Both the position numbers and the translations under genes were made by a program. DNA of 64,000 bases, from positions 4,642,234-4,706,233 of the forward strand of contig NC_022600.1 of assembly GCF_000484535.1 (NCBI RefSeq), written 5' to 3'. The first letter of the stretch is position 1. Every line of letters starts with the position of its first letter. The notes under the pieces are model-generated. The model searched no databases. It saw only the letters and a list, made by a program, of their open reading frames with translations, and was not told the DNA's origin. Positions 1-9,109 of the stretch are shown piece after piece. The DNA comes from Gloeobacter kilaueensis JS1. GTDB taxonomy: Bacteria; Cyanobacteriota; Cyanobacteriia; Gloeobacterales; Gloeobacteraceae.

Positions 1-1
1 C

Positions 2-457
2 TCCGGAGCAGGAGCATTGCTGGTCACAGCACTACTCGTCGCCTGCAGCGGCCAGACCAGCAAACGCACCCCCGCCCGCGATCCTGAAAGCCGGGCCGTC
101 TACAGCACCGACGAGCGCCTGCTCATCAAGCTGGTCCGTTCCGAGCGACTGTCGGCCAGCGAGGGGGTGATCACCGTCCGGGTGAGCAACAGCGAGCAGC
201 AGGTGGCCGGTTCTGCTGTCGTCGATCCGTCCCACTTTTTTATCGCCCCTGAGGGCAGCAACCAGACGCCCCAGGCGGCAGTAGATCTCTCAAAATCGAC
301 CCTCAAGCGCCAGACCCTCGCGATCCACCAGAGCACCGGGGGCAAAGTCTTCTTCAAGATCAAAGACCAGGGCGTGCAGGACATCGTCTACGGCGACGAT
401 CCAGTGCTCGCCGTGCGCGTCGGTCGCATCCCCGCCTTTGGCGCTGTGTCACCATAG
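2..457 (+). CDS. Putative lipoprotein, 5' end outside window
   Basis: The reading frame is open back to the window edge, so the true start lies upstream; the first start-like codon inside is a TTG at 17. The visible N-terminus is a hydrophobic stretch ending in L-V-A-C-S-G, a good lipobox for signal peptidase II, so a membrane-anchored lipoprotein is likely. The mature part, about 130 residues, is polar with beta-type alternation and resembles no family I can name. The stop lies 28 bases before the preferred gltX start. Function unknown. Confidence 0.55.
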   Translation, partial: SGAGALLVTALLVACSGQTSKRTPARDPESRAVYSTDERLLIKLVRSERLSASEGVITVRVSNSEQQVAGSAVVDPSHFFIAPEGSNQTPQAAVDLSKSTLKRQTLAIHQSTGGKVFFKIKDQGVQDIVYGDDPVLAVRVGRIPAFGAVSP

Positions 458-485
458 AGTCGGTATCGTCTTGCCGGATCTGTCG

Positions 486-1949
486 ATGTCGGAATTTTCG
501 AGTGCCTCGCGCCTGCGCTTTGCGCCCAGCCCCACCGGTTACCTGCACGTGGGCGGGGCGCGCACGGCACTGTTTAACTGGCTTCTCGCCCGCAAGTACG
601 GCGGGGCGCTCGTGCTGCGCATCGAGGACACCGACCGGGAGCGCTCCTCGGAGGCGATGATCGAAGGGGTGATAGCCGGACTGCGCTGGCTCGGGATCAC
701 CTGGGATGAGGGGCCTTTTTTGCAGTCGGGCTTTGTCGAGCGCCACCGCGCCGTCGCCTATGATCTGCTCGATCGGGGCCTGGCCTACCGCGCCTTCGAG
801 ACGCCTGAGCAACTGGAGGCGATGCGCGCCGAAGCCCAGGCCCGCCAGCAGGCGTACCTCTACAAGGGCGGCATCTGGCGTGCGGCGACAGCTGCGCAGA
901 TCGAAGCGCAACTCGCGGCGGGTACCCCCTACGTCGTGCGCCTCAAGACGCCTGTATCTGGAGCTTTTCGCTGGCACGACGCGGTTTTTGGCGATCTGAG
1001 CGGCGACTGGTCGGAGATCGAAGATTACGTGCTCCTGCGCTCGGACAGCAACCCGACCTACATGCTCTCGGCAGTGGTCGATGACATCGACATGCGAATT
1101 ACTCACGTCATTCGCGGCGCGGATCACATCAACAACACCCCCAAGCAGATTTTGCTCTACCAGGCGCTCGGGGCGGAGCCGCCCCACTTTGGCCACCTGC
1201 CGCTCATCCTGGGCGCGGATCGATCGCGCCTCTCGAAGCGCCACGGGGCCACCTCGGTGCTCGCCTACCGCGACGAAGGTTTTCTGCCCTGGGCCTTCTG
1301 TAACTTTCTGGCGCTCATCGGCTGGAGCACCAGCGACAATCAAGAGATCTTCGCCACCGCCCAGGAGCTGATCGACCGCTTCAGCCTCGATCGCATCAGC
1401 CGCACCAACGGCGTCTTCGATGTCGAGAAGGCCCGCTGGCTCAACTCCCAGCATCTGGCCCACCACATCGACCTGCAAAGTCTCAAAATCGCACTTCTGC
1501 CCCACCTGCAGGCGCTGGGCATTGCCGAACCGCTGGCCACCAGCTTCGATCTGAGCGTGACGCTGTTGCGCAGCCGCGCCCGCACCCTGGTCGAGCTGGC
1601 CCAGATGCTCGTGCCCTACGTGGGCGACACCTTTGCCTTCGACGAGGCGGCGCTGCAAAAAAATATCCTCAAAAGCGGGGCCGAGCAATTTTTGCCCGCC
1701 CTCATCGAACAGATCCAGGCTCTCGATTTTGGCGATCCAGGGGCGATGGAGGCAGCACTGCGCGAATTTTGCGAGGCGCAGGGCATCGGTACCGGCAAGG
1801 TCTTCAACTGCATCCGCACCGCCCTCACCGGCCAGAAGGTAAGCCCCGGCATCTTCGAGACGCTCCAGGCGATCGGCAAGCCCCGCGCAATTGCCCGGTT
1901 GGAGCGGGCTCTGCAGCTCAGTGAGGCCGCCCGCGTCGCTTCTTCTTGA
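486..1949 (+). CDS. gltX: Glutamyl-tRNA synthetase
   Basis: Class I aminoacyl-tRNA synthetase that charges tRNA-Glu in the cytoplasm; in cyanobacteria it is normally non-discriminating and also makes Glu-tRNA-Gln, and it feeds tetrapyrrole synthesis through Glu-tRNA. The protein has 487 residues, normal for the bacterial enzyme. The PSPTG/HVGG signature (HIGH motif) lies at residues 15-23 and an LSKRH form of the KMSKS loop near residue 248, followed by the helical anticodon-binding domain. An in-frame TTG at 438 would add 16 residues overlapping the previous gene; the ATG at 486 directly precedes the conserved N-terminus, so I use it. Confidence 0.96.
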   Translation: MSEFSSASRLRFAPSPTGYLHVGGARTALFNWLLARKYGGALVLRIEDTDRERSSEAMIEGVIAGLRWLGITWDEGPFLQSGFVERHRAVAYDLLDRGLAYRAFETPEQLEAMRAEAQARQQAYLYKGGIWRAATAAQIEAQLAAGTPYVVRLKTPVSGAFRWHDAVFGDLSGDWSEIEDYVLLRSDSNPTYMLSAVVDDIDMRITHVIRGADHINNTPKQILLYQALGAEPPHFGHLPLILGADRSRLSKRHGATSVLAYRDEGFLPWAFCNFLALIGWSTSDNQEIFATAQELIDRFSLDRISRTNGVFDVEKARWLNSQHLAHHIDLQSLKIALLPHLQALGIAEPLATSFDLSVTLLRSRARTLVELAQMLVPYVGDTFAFDEAALQKNILKSGAEQFLPALIEQIQALDFGDPGAMEAALREFCEAQGIGTGKVFNCIRTALTGQKVSPGIFETLQAIGKPRAIARLERALQLSEAARVASS

Positions 1950-1994
1950 ATTCCCCCAAAGTCAGGAGATAGCTGGAGCCGCCGACCCGTGCGG

Positions 1995-2000
1995 TACTAT
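1995..2000 (+). promoter_or_regulatory. Possible -10 box of the porin gene
   Basis: TACTAT within GGTACTATCTT, 56 bases upstream of the porin start. The same 11-base string occurs before the glutathione peroxidase gene at 52694-52704. No good -35 is visible at normal spacing, so this is a suggestion only. Confidence 0.3.
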
Positions 2001-2055
2001 CTTTTAGAGCTGACATCGAGGGGGCTTGGCGGTCCGCCAAGTGAGGAGAAGCACT

Positions 2056-3921
2056 GTGAAGACAAACATGCGCGCCCTGCCTCGGGTAGCCGGGTGCATC
2101 GGTCTGGCGCTGGCGTTGGGCCCGCTGCCGCTCCTGGCCGCCGAGGAGCCTGGGATGTTTACCGACCTACAGACCCAGACAGAAAGCCCAACGTCCCAGG
2201 TCAATACCGTCTCGGAGTTGAGCGACGTCGATCCTGCTTCCTGGGCTTTCCAGGCGCTCAAGAGCGTCGTCGAGCGCTACGGTTGCCTGGAGGGCTATCC
2301 CAACAAGACCTACCTGGGCAGTCGGCCCCTGTCGCGCTACGAGTTCGCCGCTGGCCTCAATGCCTGCCTCGAGAAAATCAGCGAACTCATCGCCGCCGGT
2401 ACCGCCGACAAGGCGAGCAAAGACGATCTGGCCGCTCTGCAGCGATTGGCCGAAGAATTTCGCAACGAACTGGCGGCACTGCGCGGTCGGGTCGCCGCCC
2501 TCGAAGACAAGACCAGAGAAATCGAGAGCAAACTTTTTTCGACGACGGCCAAGCTCGACGGCTCGGTGGTGATGGCTGTCACCGGCGGCGGTGCCGGCAG
2601 CAACAACACCGTCAGGCTGCCGCTGGCCGGACCCACCCTGGGCGACTCACCGCTCATCAACCTCGTCGAACAGCAACTCAACCGCCTGGGGGTGCCCGCT
2701 CCCTTCACGCGGGCAAGAACAGTGACCGGCGACGCTGCCAACGTCAGCTTCGTCGCCCGCTCGACGCTCAATATCCGCGCTACCTTCTCGGGCACCGACG
2801 AACTGCTGGTCCGGATGCGGGGCGTAACTGGCCAGGATATCTCGAGTGTCTTTCCAGGCATCGCCGGATCGCTGGGCACCCTCTTCTACGCCGGCAACCC
2901 CAATAACTTCTCCTCCCCGGCCATCCGTGGCTTCAGCTACGACGGCTCTGCCCTCGCCAACGTGCCGGTCAATGGCACCGCACCGGTCACCTTCGACAAG
3001 GTGCGCTATATCTTCAGCCCCTTCGGCGAGAGCGTCCGCTTCTTCGTCGGGCCGCGCATCGACCTGTTCGAGGTGATCGACACCAACTCGTTCGCCAACA
3101 ATGAAGAATTCGACTTCTCCAACGGCTTTTTTATCAACAACCCGCTGGTCACACCGCTATTTGCCGGTCCTGGCCTGGGCTTCGATTGGACGATCTCAAA
3201 GAACTTCAGCCTGCGGGCCGCCTACATCGCCGCCTCCGGCGGCAGCGCCCTCGCCTTCGGTTCCGGTGGCCTGACGGGCGGCAACAACCTGGTGGCTGCC
3301 GAGTTCGAGATCCGCCCCTCCGTCACCTCCTCGATCAAATTGCAGTACAGCCACTACGTCGAGCAAAATTCGCTCTTTGGCATCGACTTCAGCCTCAACG
3401 GCACCTTCGGCCAGTTCACCCGCTCGGTCACCGACGTTGCCGGCTTTAACGGCGAATGGGCGATCACTCCGAGCGTCGCCATCTTCGGTCGCTTCGGCTA
3501 CGCCTTCTCCGATGTTAGATTCCAGCTGTCGTCATTTGTGAGCGATGTCGTCTTTGGCCCCGGCAGCACGACCACCCTCGCCAGCAACCTCGACTCGACC
3601 ACCTGGTCCGCCGGTCTGGCCTTTCCCAACTTTGTCGGCTCCCCCGGTACCCTGGCGGTCGTCGTCGGTCAGGTACCAAGAATCAGTTCCTCCCGCGATT
3701 TTGTCTTCACCAACGGCACTCCGCCGCCCGGCGCGCCCACCCAGGCGATCAACGGCTTTATCTCCAGCGGGCGCGAGACAGATGTCGAGCTGTTCTATCG
3801 CTTTCCGATTACCGAGCGGCTGACGATCACTCCTGACTTTCAACTCATCTTCGACGCTGCCAACATCGCCAACAATCCGACGATCTCTGTCTTTACCCTG
3901 CGGACCGTCTTCACCTTCTAA
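2056..3921 (+). CDS. SLH-domain OprB-type outer-membrane porin
   Basis: Cyanobacterial outer-membrane porin of about 621 residues. It starts with a signal peptide (hydrophobic core, then L-L-A-A-E), followed by an SLH domain (roughly residues 50-105, S-D-V-D-P-A-S-W start), which in this family anchors the porin to peptidoglycan. A short coiled coil with repeated L-A-A-L heptads follows at about 130-165, then a long OprB-like beta-barrel ending in aromatic strands and a terminal Phe. I chose GTG 2056 because AGGAG sits 8 bases upstream; an in-frame TTG at 2026 has no such site. Expected role: passive uptake of ions and small solutes. A hairpin follows the stop. Confidence 0.9.
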   Translation: MKTNMRALPRVAGCIGLALALGPLPLLAAEEPGMFTDLQTQTESPTSQVNTVSELSDVDPASWAFQALKSVVERYGCLEGYPNKTYLGSRPLSRYEFAAGLNACLEKISELIAAGTADKASKDDLAALQRLAEEFRNELAALRGRVAALEDKTREIESKLFSTTAKLDGSVVMAVTGGGAGSNNTVRLPLAGPTLGDSPLINLVEQQLNRLGVPAPFTRARTVTGDAANVSFVARSTLNIRATFSGTDELLVRMRGVTGQDISSVFPGIAGSLGTLFYAGNPNNFSSPAIRGFSYDGSALANVPVNGTAPVTFDKVRYIFSPFGESVRFFVGPRIDLFEVIDTNSFANNEEFDFSNGFFINNPLVTPLFAGPGLGFDWTISKNFSLRAAYIAASGGSALAFGSGGLTGGNNLVAAEFEIRPSVTSSIKLQYSHYVEQNSLFGIDFSLNGTFGQFTRSVTDVAGFNGEWAITPSVAIFGRFGYAFSDVRFQLSSFVSDVVFGPGSTTTLASNLDSTTWSAGLAFPNFVGSPGTLAVVVGQVPRISSSRDFVFTNGTPPPGAPTQAINGFISSGRETDVELFYRFPITERLTITPDFQLIFDAANIANNPTISVFTLRTVFTF

Positions 3922-3926
3922 AAAAA

Positions 3927-3949
3927 AGGGGTGCGTCCTGCGCACCCCT
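3927..3949. terminator. Perfect hairpin after the porin gene
   Basis: A 9-bp perfect stem, AGGGGTGCG / CGCACCCCT, with a 5-base loop, begins 5 bases after the porin stop. The A-run lies on the 5' side of the plus strand, so the U-tract is correct only for minus-strand transcription. It may act as a 3'-end stabilising hairpin for the porin mRNA. Confidence 0.45.
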
Positions 3950-4274
3950 GCATCCACCCGATAGCAAAATTTTTGAGGGCCGGTCTGAGCCGACGTTCTT
4001 GACTCTCACTGCCGCTCACCCGGCCTGGGGACTGGACTACCTGGAAGTACTCACAGATTAGTCGCTGGGCCGGCTTTTGCTGATGCCTCCAAAGGTAGAG
4101 TTTGGTTCACCGGTTATAAACAGCGGCACTGGAAAGACATAGCTACTTATCTAAGACCCACACTTCTCACAAAAGGATTTCTGCTCACTTGGGCCAGCAA
4201 TTTGCATTGCCCCGGATAAAGAATGACCGGTTTGTGGTAAATAAAAGAGAAGATTTCGAGGAGCGAGCGGAGCC
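3950..4274. other. Intergenic region without recognised gene
   Basis: About 325 bases between the porin and the SpoIID-like gene. No RNA gene, riboswitch or convincing small ORF was seen. The right half becomes AT-rich and should hold the promoter of the next gene, but no clear -35/-10 pair was found. Confidence 0.4.
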
Positions 4275-5384
4275 GTGTTCAAGAGGTTGCTGCTGGCGGT
4301 CGGTCTCGGCCTGCTACTTGCTGCCCCGGTCAGAGCTGTCGATCTGCGCGTCGCCGTGGTGCAGGATGTAGGCGCACTCACCGTCGGCAGCTCCAGCGAC
4401 GCAGCTGTCATCGATGAATCGGGGCAGACGATTGGCCACCTCCCGGCAATGCAACCGCTCACCGTCACCGCCTCGGGCAATCAGGTCCGCGCCGTCAACG
4501 TCCAGGCGGGCCGCCTGCGGATCGTTCCCGACAAGCCCGATGGCCTGGTCTTTATCGGCAGCCGCTGGTTTCGCGGGGCAGCCGAGGTCTACGCCAGCGC
4601 CAACCGGGCGACCGGTCTGAATCTGGTCGATCTCGAAGCGTACCTCTACGGCGTGGTGGGTGCCGAGATGATCGCAAGCTGGCCTGAAGAAGCACTCAAA
4701 GCCCAGGCAATCGCGGCGCGCACCTTTGCGCTCTATAACTGGACCCGCCGTCAGAACGAAGCCTTCGACCTGGGCGACACGGTGATGTGGCAGGTCTACA
4801 AGGGCGCTGAAGACGAAACCGACTCGGTGCGCCGGGCGGTCGATGCCACCGCCGCTCAGGTGCTCACCTTCAAAGGCAGCCTGATCAACGCCATGTACCA
4901 CAACAACGCCGGGGGCCGCACCGAAGATTTTCGCGCCGCCAGCGGCAGCGAAGAAGCGCCCTACTTGAGTTCGGTCGAAGATTACGATCAAAATTCGCCC
5001 TACTGGAAGTGGCAGCAGGTGATTCCGGTGGCCACCCTGCGCCGGTCGCTGGGACTTATTGCCATCGGCGATCTGCTCCAGGTCAAGATCGCCGAGCGCA
5101 GCCTGAGTGGCCGGGCGCTCTCGGTGCTCTTTGTGGGCAAAAGCGGCAGCCAACTGGTCAAAGGCACCGACGTGCGCTTCAAACTCGGCCTGCGCAGCAA
5201 TTTCTTTGAGATCAACCCCAGTGGGGCACCGCTGAATGCCCTCACCTTCGACGGCCACGGCTTTGGCCACGGCATCGGCATGAGCCAGTGGGGCGCACGC
5301 GCCCTCGCGGCCCTGGGTTGGAACTGCAGCCGCATCCTCAAACACTACTACCAGGGCGTCGAGGTGCAGAAGGAAGTGTTTTAG
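4275..5384 (+). CDS. SpoIID/LytB-domain protein
   Basis: A 369-residue exported protein related to SpoIID/LytB, the amidase-enhancer or lytic-transglycosylase family that acts on denuded peptidoglycan. A signal peptide covers residues 1-22 (ends P-V-R-A-V). The SpoIID core follows: E-E-A-L-K-A-Q-A-I-A-A-R-T near residue 140, the YHNNAGG segment near 215 and the C-terminal GHGFGHGIGMSQWGA signature near 325-340. The start is GTG with GGAG-type sequences just upstream. In non-sporulating cyanobacteria these proteins are assumed to take part in wall remodelling; the exact substrate is not shown here. Confidence 0.88.
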   Translation: MFKRLLLAVGLGLLLAAPVRAVDLRVAVVQDVGALTVGSSSDAAVIDESGQTIGHLPAMQPLTVTASGNQVRAVNVQAGRLRIVPDKPDGLVFIGSRWFRGAAEVYASANRATGLNLVDLEAYLYGVVGAEMIASWPEEALKAQAIAARTFALYNWTRRQNEAFDLGDTVMWQVYKGAEDETDSVRRAVDATAAQVLTFKGSLINAMYHNNAGGRTEDFRAASGSEEAPYLSSVEDYDQNSPYWKWQQVIPVATLRRSLGLIAIGDLLQVKIAERSLSGRALSVLFVGKSGSQLVKGTDVRFKLGLRSNFFEINPSGAPLNALTFDGHGFGHGIGMSQWGARALAALGWNCSRILKHYYQGVEVQKEVF

Positions 5385-5426
5385 CTTTCTTGCCAGGCTT
5401 TGATGGTCCACCGAAGCCGATTGCCA

Positions 5427-5460
5427 AAACGGGCCGGGAGGTTCACCTCCCGGCCCGTTT
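5427..5460. terminator. Strong bidirectional terminator
   Basis: A 15-bp perfect stem (AAACGGGCCGGGAGG paired with its complement) around a TTCA loop, with AAA/TTT at the stem ends. It lies between the convergent SpoIID-like gene (plus) and the OCP-N gene (minus), so it probably ends both transcripts. Confidence 0.85.
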
Positions 5461-5502
5461 CAAGAACATGGCGCTATTCGCTCACGTCAGATGACTCGTA
5501 GC

Positions 5503-6276
5503 CTAGCGGCTGTATTCGCTCGATGTCCGGCCCATCGCGTAGGCAATGTCGCGCAGAAGAGTGATCTGCTGCTCAAAGTCGAGCTGCTTGATCGCTTCGA
5601 GGGCGCGGTTGCCGTCCTCCGACAACTTGTAGTCTGCAGGAACATCGATGACGTCTTTGCCCATCCGCTCGGCGAGCAAAAACCAGGTAAACAGTTTGTC
5701 GTTCTCGGTAAAATTGCCGTAGGTCTGACCCAGAGCCGTGTCGTCGCCGCGCACCAGCGCCCGCATCGCTTCAAGCTGCGCCTCACCCTGCCCCAGAGCG
5801 TCGAAGCCATTGAAGAAGTCCTGGACGCGGAGGCGATCGGCGGCGGCGGGGGCAGCGGGCGTCACCGACTTGCCCATCTCGACATAGACGTAGTAGAGCA
5901 CCGCCAGCTTCGCATCGACGTCGAGGGCATCGAACTGGTCGCGCACCTGCTGCAGACCTTCGCTGCGCACTGTTCCAGGGGTCTGGGTGCTGAGGGTCTT
6001 ATCGACAATGTCAGAAATGCGCTCGCTGGAAACGCTGTAGTTCCCACTACCCTGATTGGCTCCTTCGTGGAAGACCTTCTCAGAATCGGAGTCGGTCGTA
6101 TTGGTCGGCACCTGACGCTGCTCGTAGGCAGGGACGGCACCGGTACTCGAAGCGCCTGCCTCCTGAGCACCGGAGATGCTGGTCTGATGGGGAGCGCTCC
6201 CGGCTGGATCGCTCAGCTGCTGGCCCTCCTCGAAGGCCCGGTCGATGTTTTTTGTGTTCTCGTCCATAAACTTCAC
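5503..6276 (-). CDS. Orange carotenoid protein N-terminal-domain protein (HCP-like)
   Basis: 257 residues. From about residue 108 to the end it matches the all-helical carotenoid-binding N-domain of OCP: a V-E-M-G-K-S-V-T-P-A-A-P segment, a KLFTWFLLAERM helix and the final L-D-F-E-Q-Q-I-T-L-L-R-D helix. There is no C-terminal NTF2-like domain, so it resembles helical carotenoid proteins, which bind carotenoid and quench phycobilisomes or singlet oxygen. Against OCP, Trp41 appears as Tyr while Tyr44 and a Trp equivalent to 110 are kept, so pigment binding is possible but unproven. The first 100 or so residues are polar and probably disordered, unusual for HCPs. GTG at 6276 or ATG at 6267 could start it; AGGAG lies just upstream. 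Confidence 0.75.
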   Translation of the reverse strand: MKFMDENTKNIDRAFEEGQQLSDPAGSAPHQTSISGAQEAGASSTGAVPAYEQRQVPTNTTDSDSEKVFHEGANQGSGNYSVSSERISDIVDKTLSTQTPGTVRSEGLQQVRDQFDALDVDAKLAVLYYVYVEMGKSVTPAAPAAADRLRVQDFFNGFDALGQGEAQLEAMRALVRGDDTALGQTYGNFTENDKLFTWFLLAERMGKDVIDVPADYKLSEDGNRALEAIKQLDFEQQITLLRDIAYAMGRTSSEYSR

Positions 6277-6512
6277 CGTTCTCCTGAACTTCTTCCCAGC
6301 CTACGGAGCGATCCCCGTCCAACCGTCACCCTATAGTCAGAAGAATTTCGTTAAATTGTCGTTCGAAAATATGCCTCTCTATCCATTCTTTTTGACGCTG
6401 CAAAGCCGCCTGAAAGCAGACACCACCTGCCGCCTTGAAACGCAGAAAACATTATCCGATGGCCCCTCCCCTATGGGAGAGAGGGAGAGTCATTGCTTTC
6501 CCTGCTGAGAGT

Positions 6513-7664
6513 TCAGGTGTCTTCTTCGTCGTCGGTGATCAGACGATTGAGTTTTTGTTTGATCTGGCTATCGAAGACTTCCCACTTGAGCTGATTGAAG
6601 GCAGTATTCTCGCTGCTGCCCGACAAAAAACCTACCGGGATTTCAAATCCGCCGGCGCGCATTCGGCCACCGCCAAAGAAACGGCCACTCGCGTCCTGAC
6701 CGAAGGTTTTTTTGATAAATTCGTCCGGATCGAGGGTGAGCTTGTTGGTGCGCAGCGAACCGGAGACGATCTCGCGCTCGTCCTCGGTGCGGACGATGCC
6801 GTAGACGACGGCGGTGTGGATGTCCTCTTCGGTGATGAGAAAGTCCGCCGCCTGGGGAATGGCGTCGCGGTCCTCGTAGCGCAGGTAGCCGACGCCGGAG
6901 ACCGAGAAGCTATTTTTGACGATCCGGTTTTTGAGGGCGCGCTCGATCACATCCATCACCCGCCGCGAGCGGGCCGTCTGCAAGATCGCTTCTAAAAGCT
7001 TCGGATCGTAGTAGCGGCTCAGGTAAGCGGCGGCCTGAAAATCTTCTTCTTTGGCCTGCATCAGGTGGTTGGTCTCGGAGCGCAGGCCGTGCATCAAGGC
7101 GGTGGCAACTTTGAGGTGGTCGGCGTTGGTGGCATCGAGGCCAAGGAGACCGTCCTGGAGGTACTGCACAAAGATCGTCGCCGTCGCGCCGCAGGCGGTG
7201 CGGATGTCGCTAAATTGGGGTGCCAGGTCGTCCTGGGGAGCGTGGTGATCGATGACGGCAATGACCGGCAGCTTGGATTGCTTGACCAGGCGGGTGATCT
7301 GGCTGGTGGTGCCCTGGTTGTCGAGGAAGACCGCACCTTGAAAATTTTTAAGATCGCGCTGTTCGAGCTGTAAATTCCAGCGCTGCACCGGAAAACCGGT
7401 CAGGCGCACCAGGGCGATGTTTTCTTGATGGCTTAGAGTACCGGCGTAGGCACTCACACACTCGATGCCGTACTGCTGAGAGATCAAGGTGTAGGTCCAG
7501 GCGCTGCTGAGGGCGTCCGGATCGGGAAAATCCTGCAGCACGATGAGATGCCGTTCCTCGGCGTGCTTGCTCAGCACCTGACGCAATTTATCGGCTTTTT
7601 TGAGCTGGCCGTTGGTCTTGATCGCCGGGGCGACGGACTCGGCTGTACTGGATGCAGATTCCAT
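6513..7664 (-). CDS. DHH/DHHA1 phosphoesterase, NrnA-like
   Basis: A 383-residue cytoplasmic phosphoesterase of the DHH superfamily, probably an oligoribonuclease or pAp phosphatase of the NrnA type. The N-terminal DHH domain shows D-F-P-D-P-D-A near residue 45, F-L-D-N near 114 and the signature V-I-D-H-H near 140. The C-terminal DHHA1 domain ends with G-G-G-R-M-R-A-G-G-F, a substrate-binding loop. The gene begins 6 bases after the stop of the upstream O-antigen-ligase-like gene, so the two are probably co-transcribed. Cyanobacteria often lack Orn, which makes an NrnA-type nanoRNase plausible. Confidence 0.82.
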   Translation of the reverse strand: MESASSTAESVAPAIKTNGQLKKADKLRQVLSKHAEERHLIVLQDFPDPDALSSAWTYTLISQQYGIECVSAYAGTLSHQENIALVRLTGFPVQRWNLQLEQRDLKNFQGAVFLDNQGTTSQITRLVKQSKLPVIAVIDHHAPQDDLAPQFSDIRTACGATATIFVQYLQDGLLGLDATNADHLKVATALMHGLRSETNHLMQAKEEDFQAAAYLSRYYDPKLLEAILQTARSRRVMDVIERALKNRIVKNSFSVSGVGYLRYEDRDAIPQAADFLITEEDIHTAVVYGIVRTEDEREIVSGSLRTNKLTLDPDEFIKKTFGQDASGRFFGGGRMRAGGFEIPVGFLSGSSENTAFNQLKWEVFDSQIKQKLNRLITDDEEDT

Positions 7665-7670
7665 GGAACC

Positions 7671-9095
7671 TCACGAGTGTTCTTTGATTGTCTCTTGCAA
7701 AGCAAGAGATGGCATACGCCAGATCAAGGCCAGCTCGATCCAGAAAAGGGCGTTGATGCGCGCGTCGTAGAAGGGCACATCCGAAAAACCAAACAGCAAA
7801 TACGCGACGAGGGCAGCCAGCAGGCCCGCCTGTTGCCAGCGGGAAACACCCCTCAAAGATACCGCCTGCCGCACGCCCCGTAACAACGTCCAGAGATAGA
7901 AGCCCACCAGCAGCAGGGCCGCCGGGATACCGGTTTCGGCAGTGTAGGTGAGATAGAGGTTGTGGGCGTGCAGAAGCTGAGCGGCGTCGTGGCCAAAGTA
8001 GGTCTTCTCGACGAACGGAAAAGTCTGCAGGCCCCAGCCGGTGAGGGGGCGCTCGCCGGTCATCCGCAGGGCGATCTGCCAGGCATCGAGGCGATTGGTG
8101 AGCGAAGTAAAGGAGGCGGTGCCGCTGGTGATGCTCTCGCTCACCTTCTGCCAGAGCGAGGCCGGAACGATCTCCCGCAGCCAGCGGATCGGAGGCCAGG
8201 ACACTGGCCCCAGACCCGCGAGCAAGACTGTCCCCGCCCCCGCCGTCAGCGCCGTCACCAGCCGCCATCGCCGGGCCACCAGCAACAGAGCGCCGACCAC
8301 CAGCAGCGCAATCATCCAGGCGTTGCGCGAGGCGGTGCCCAGCAGTGTCACCCCTCCGACTGCCAGCACTGCCCAGCCCAGCCAGCGCTGGCGCGGCAGG
8401 CCGCCGAGGGCAATCGCAGCAGCGAGGGGCAGCACCAGCAGCAGGTAGGCTGCCGTCGAGGTGGGCCAGGCAAAAAAGGCGGTGACCCGATCGAGGATGC
8501 CTGCTTCCTGGCGCGAACCCACCGTGAGCAGGACGAGGCCACTTAAAGGTTCCCACTGCCAGTTGGCACCTGTCACCCACTCGAAGAGCCCGGCCAGACC
8601 GGTGACGAGTCCGCCCCAGAGCAGGACCGTCAGCAGTTGGGTGAGCCGCTCGGCCCGATCGACCAGATGCACAGCCAACCCGAAAAACAAAAAGAAGGGC
8701 AGGTAGTTAAAAAGACCCAGTAGACTGTCACCCGGTCGGACACTAAAAGCCGTGAGCACCAGCAGCACCAGGGCCGTCGCGATAAGCCACCGCCCAGCCG
8801 GCCCCGGCCTGAGCGGCCACAGACCACCGGCGGCGAGGGCAATCGAGGCGACCAGCCAGCTTACGAGCATCAGGGGCGACCAGACCGGCAATACGGCAAG
8901 GCCCACCAGGAATGCTGCCCAACTGATGGGCCCGGCGCTCAGGGCTTCGGAGGCGGACGGGAAGCCGCGCTTGGCAGTGCTCAAACCAGTTCCCACAAGG
9001 ACCACTCCCCACGCTATCACGGCTGTTGGAGCCCGCCTGTCCGGCTCCAGCACCCAGCTTGACCACGGTTTCTCAGCGGATAGACTGGGATGCAC
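7671..9095 (-). CDS. O-antigen ligase/polymerase-family membrane protein
   Basis: A 474-residue polytopic membrane protein with about 10-12 hydrophobic segments and the Wzy/WaaL-type pattern: a large periplasmic loop followed by the T-G-W-G-L-Q-T-F and H-A-H-N-L-Y motifs near residues 360-395. Such proteins join or polymerise lipid-linked glycans at the periplasmic face. It belongs to the same broad family as IctB, and a second, clearer IctB is encoded at 59908-61308. It starts with GTG at 9095, only 14 bases from the divergently transcribed methyltransferase gene. Confidence 0.75.
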   Translation of the reverse strand: MHPSLSAEKPWSSWVLEPDRRAPTAVIAWGVVLVGTGLSTAKRGFPSASEALSAGPISWAAFLVGLAVLPVWSPLMLVSWLVASIALAAGGLWPLRPGPAGRWLIATALVLLVLTAFSVRPGDSLLGLFNYLPFFLFFGLAVHLVDRAERLTQLLTVLLWGGLVTGLAGLFEWVTGANWQWEPLSGLVLLTVGSRQEAGILDRVTAFFAWPTSTAAYLLLVLPLAAAIALGGLPRQRWLGWAVLAVGGVTLLGTASRNAWMIALLVVGALLLVARRWRLVTALTAGAGTVLLAGLGPVSWPPIRWLREIVPASLWQKVSESITSGTASFTSLTNRLDAWQIALRMTGERPLTGWGLQTFPFVEKTYFGHDAAQLLHAHNLYLTYTAETGIPAALLLVGFYLWTLLRGVRQAVSLRGVSRWQQAGLLAALVAYLLFGFSDVPFYDARINALFWIELALIWRMPSLALQETIKEHS

Positions 9096-9109
9096 CCTGA
9101 AAGACGTTC

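Noticed and set aside
360-1688. 442-codon open frame antisense to gltX
   Set aside because: High-GC antisense shadow; the plus-strand frame has full GluRS motifs.
6455-6500. Imperfect CCCTCCCC/GGGAGAGAGGG hairpin downstream of the NrnA-like gene
   Set aside because: Stem is mismatched and there is no U-tract on the minus strand, so no terminator is called.
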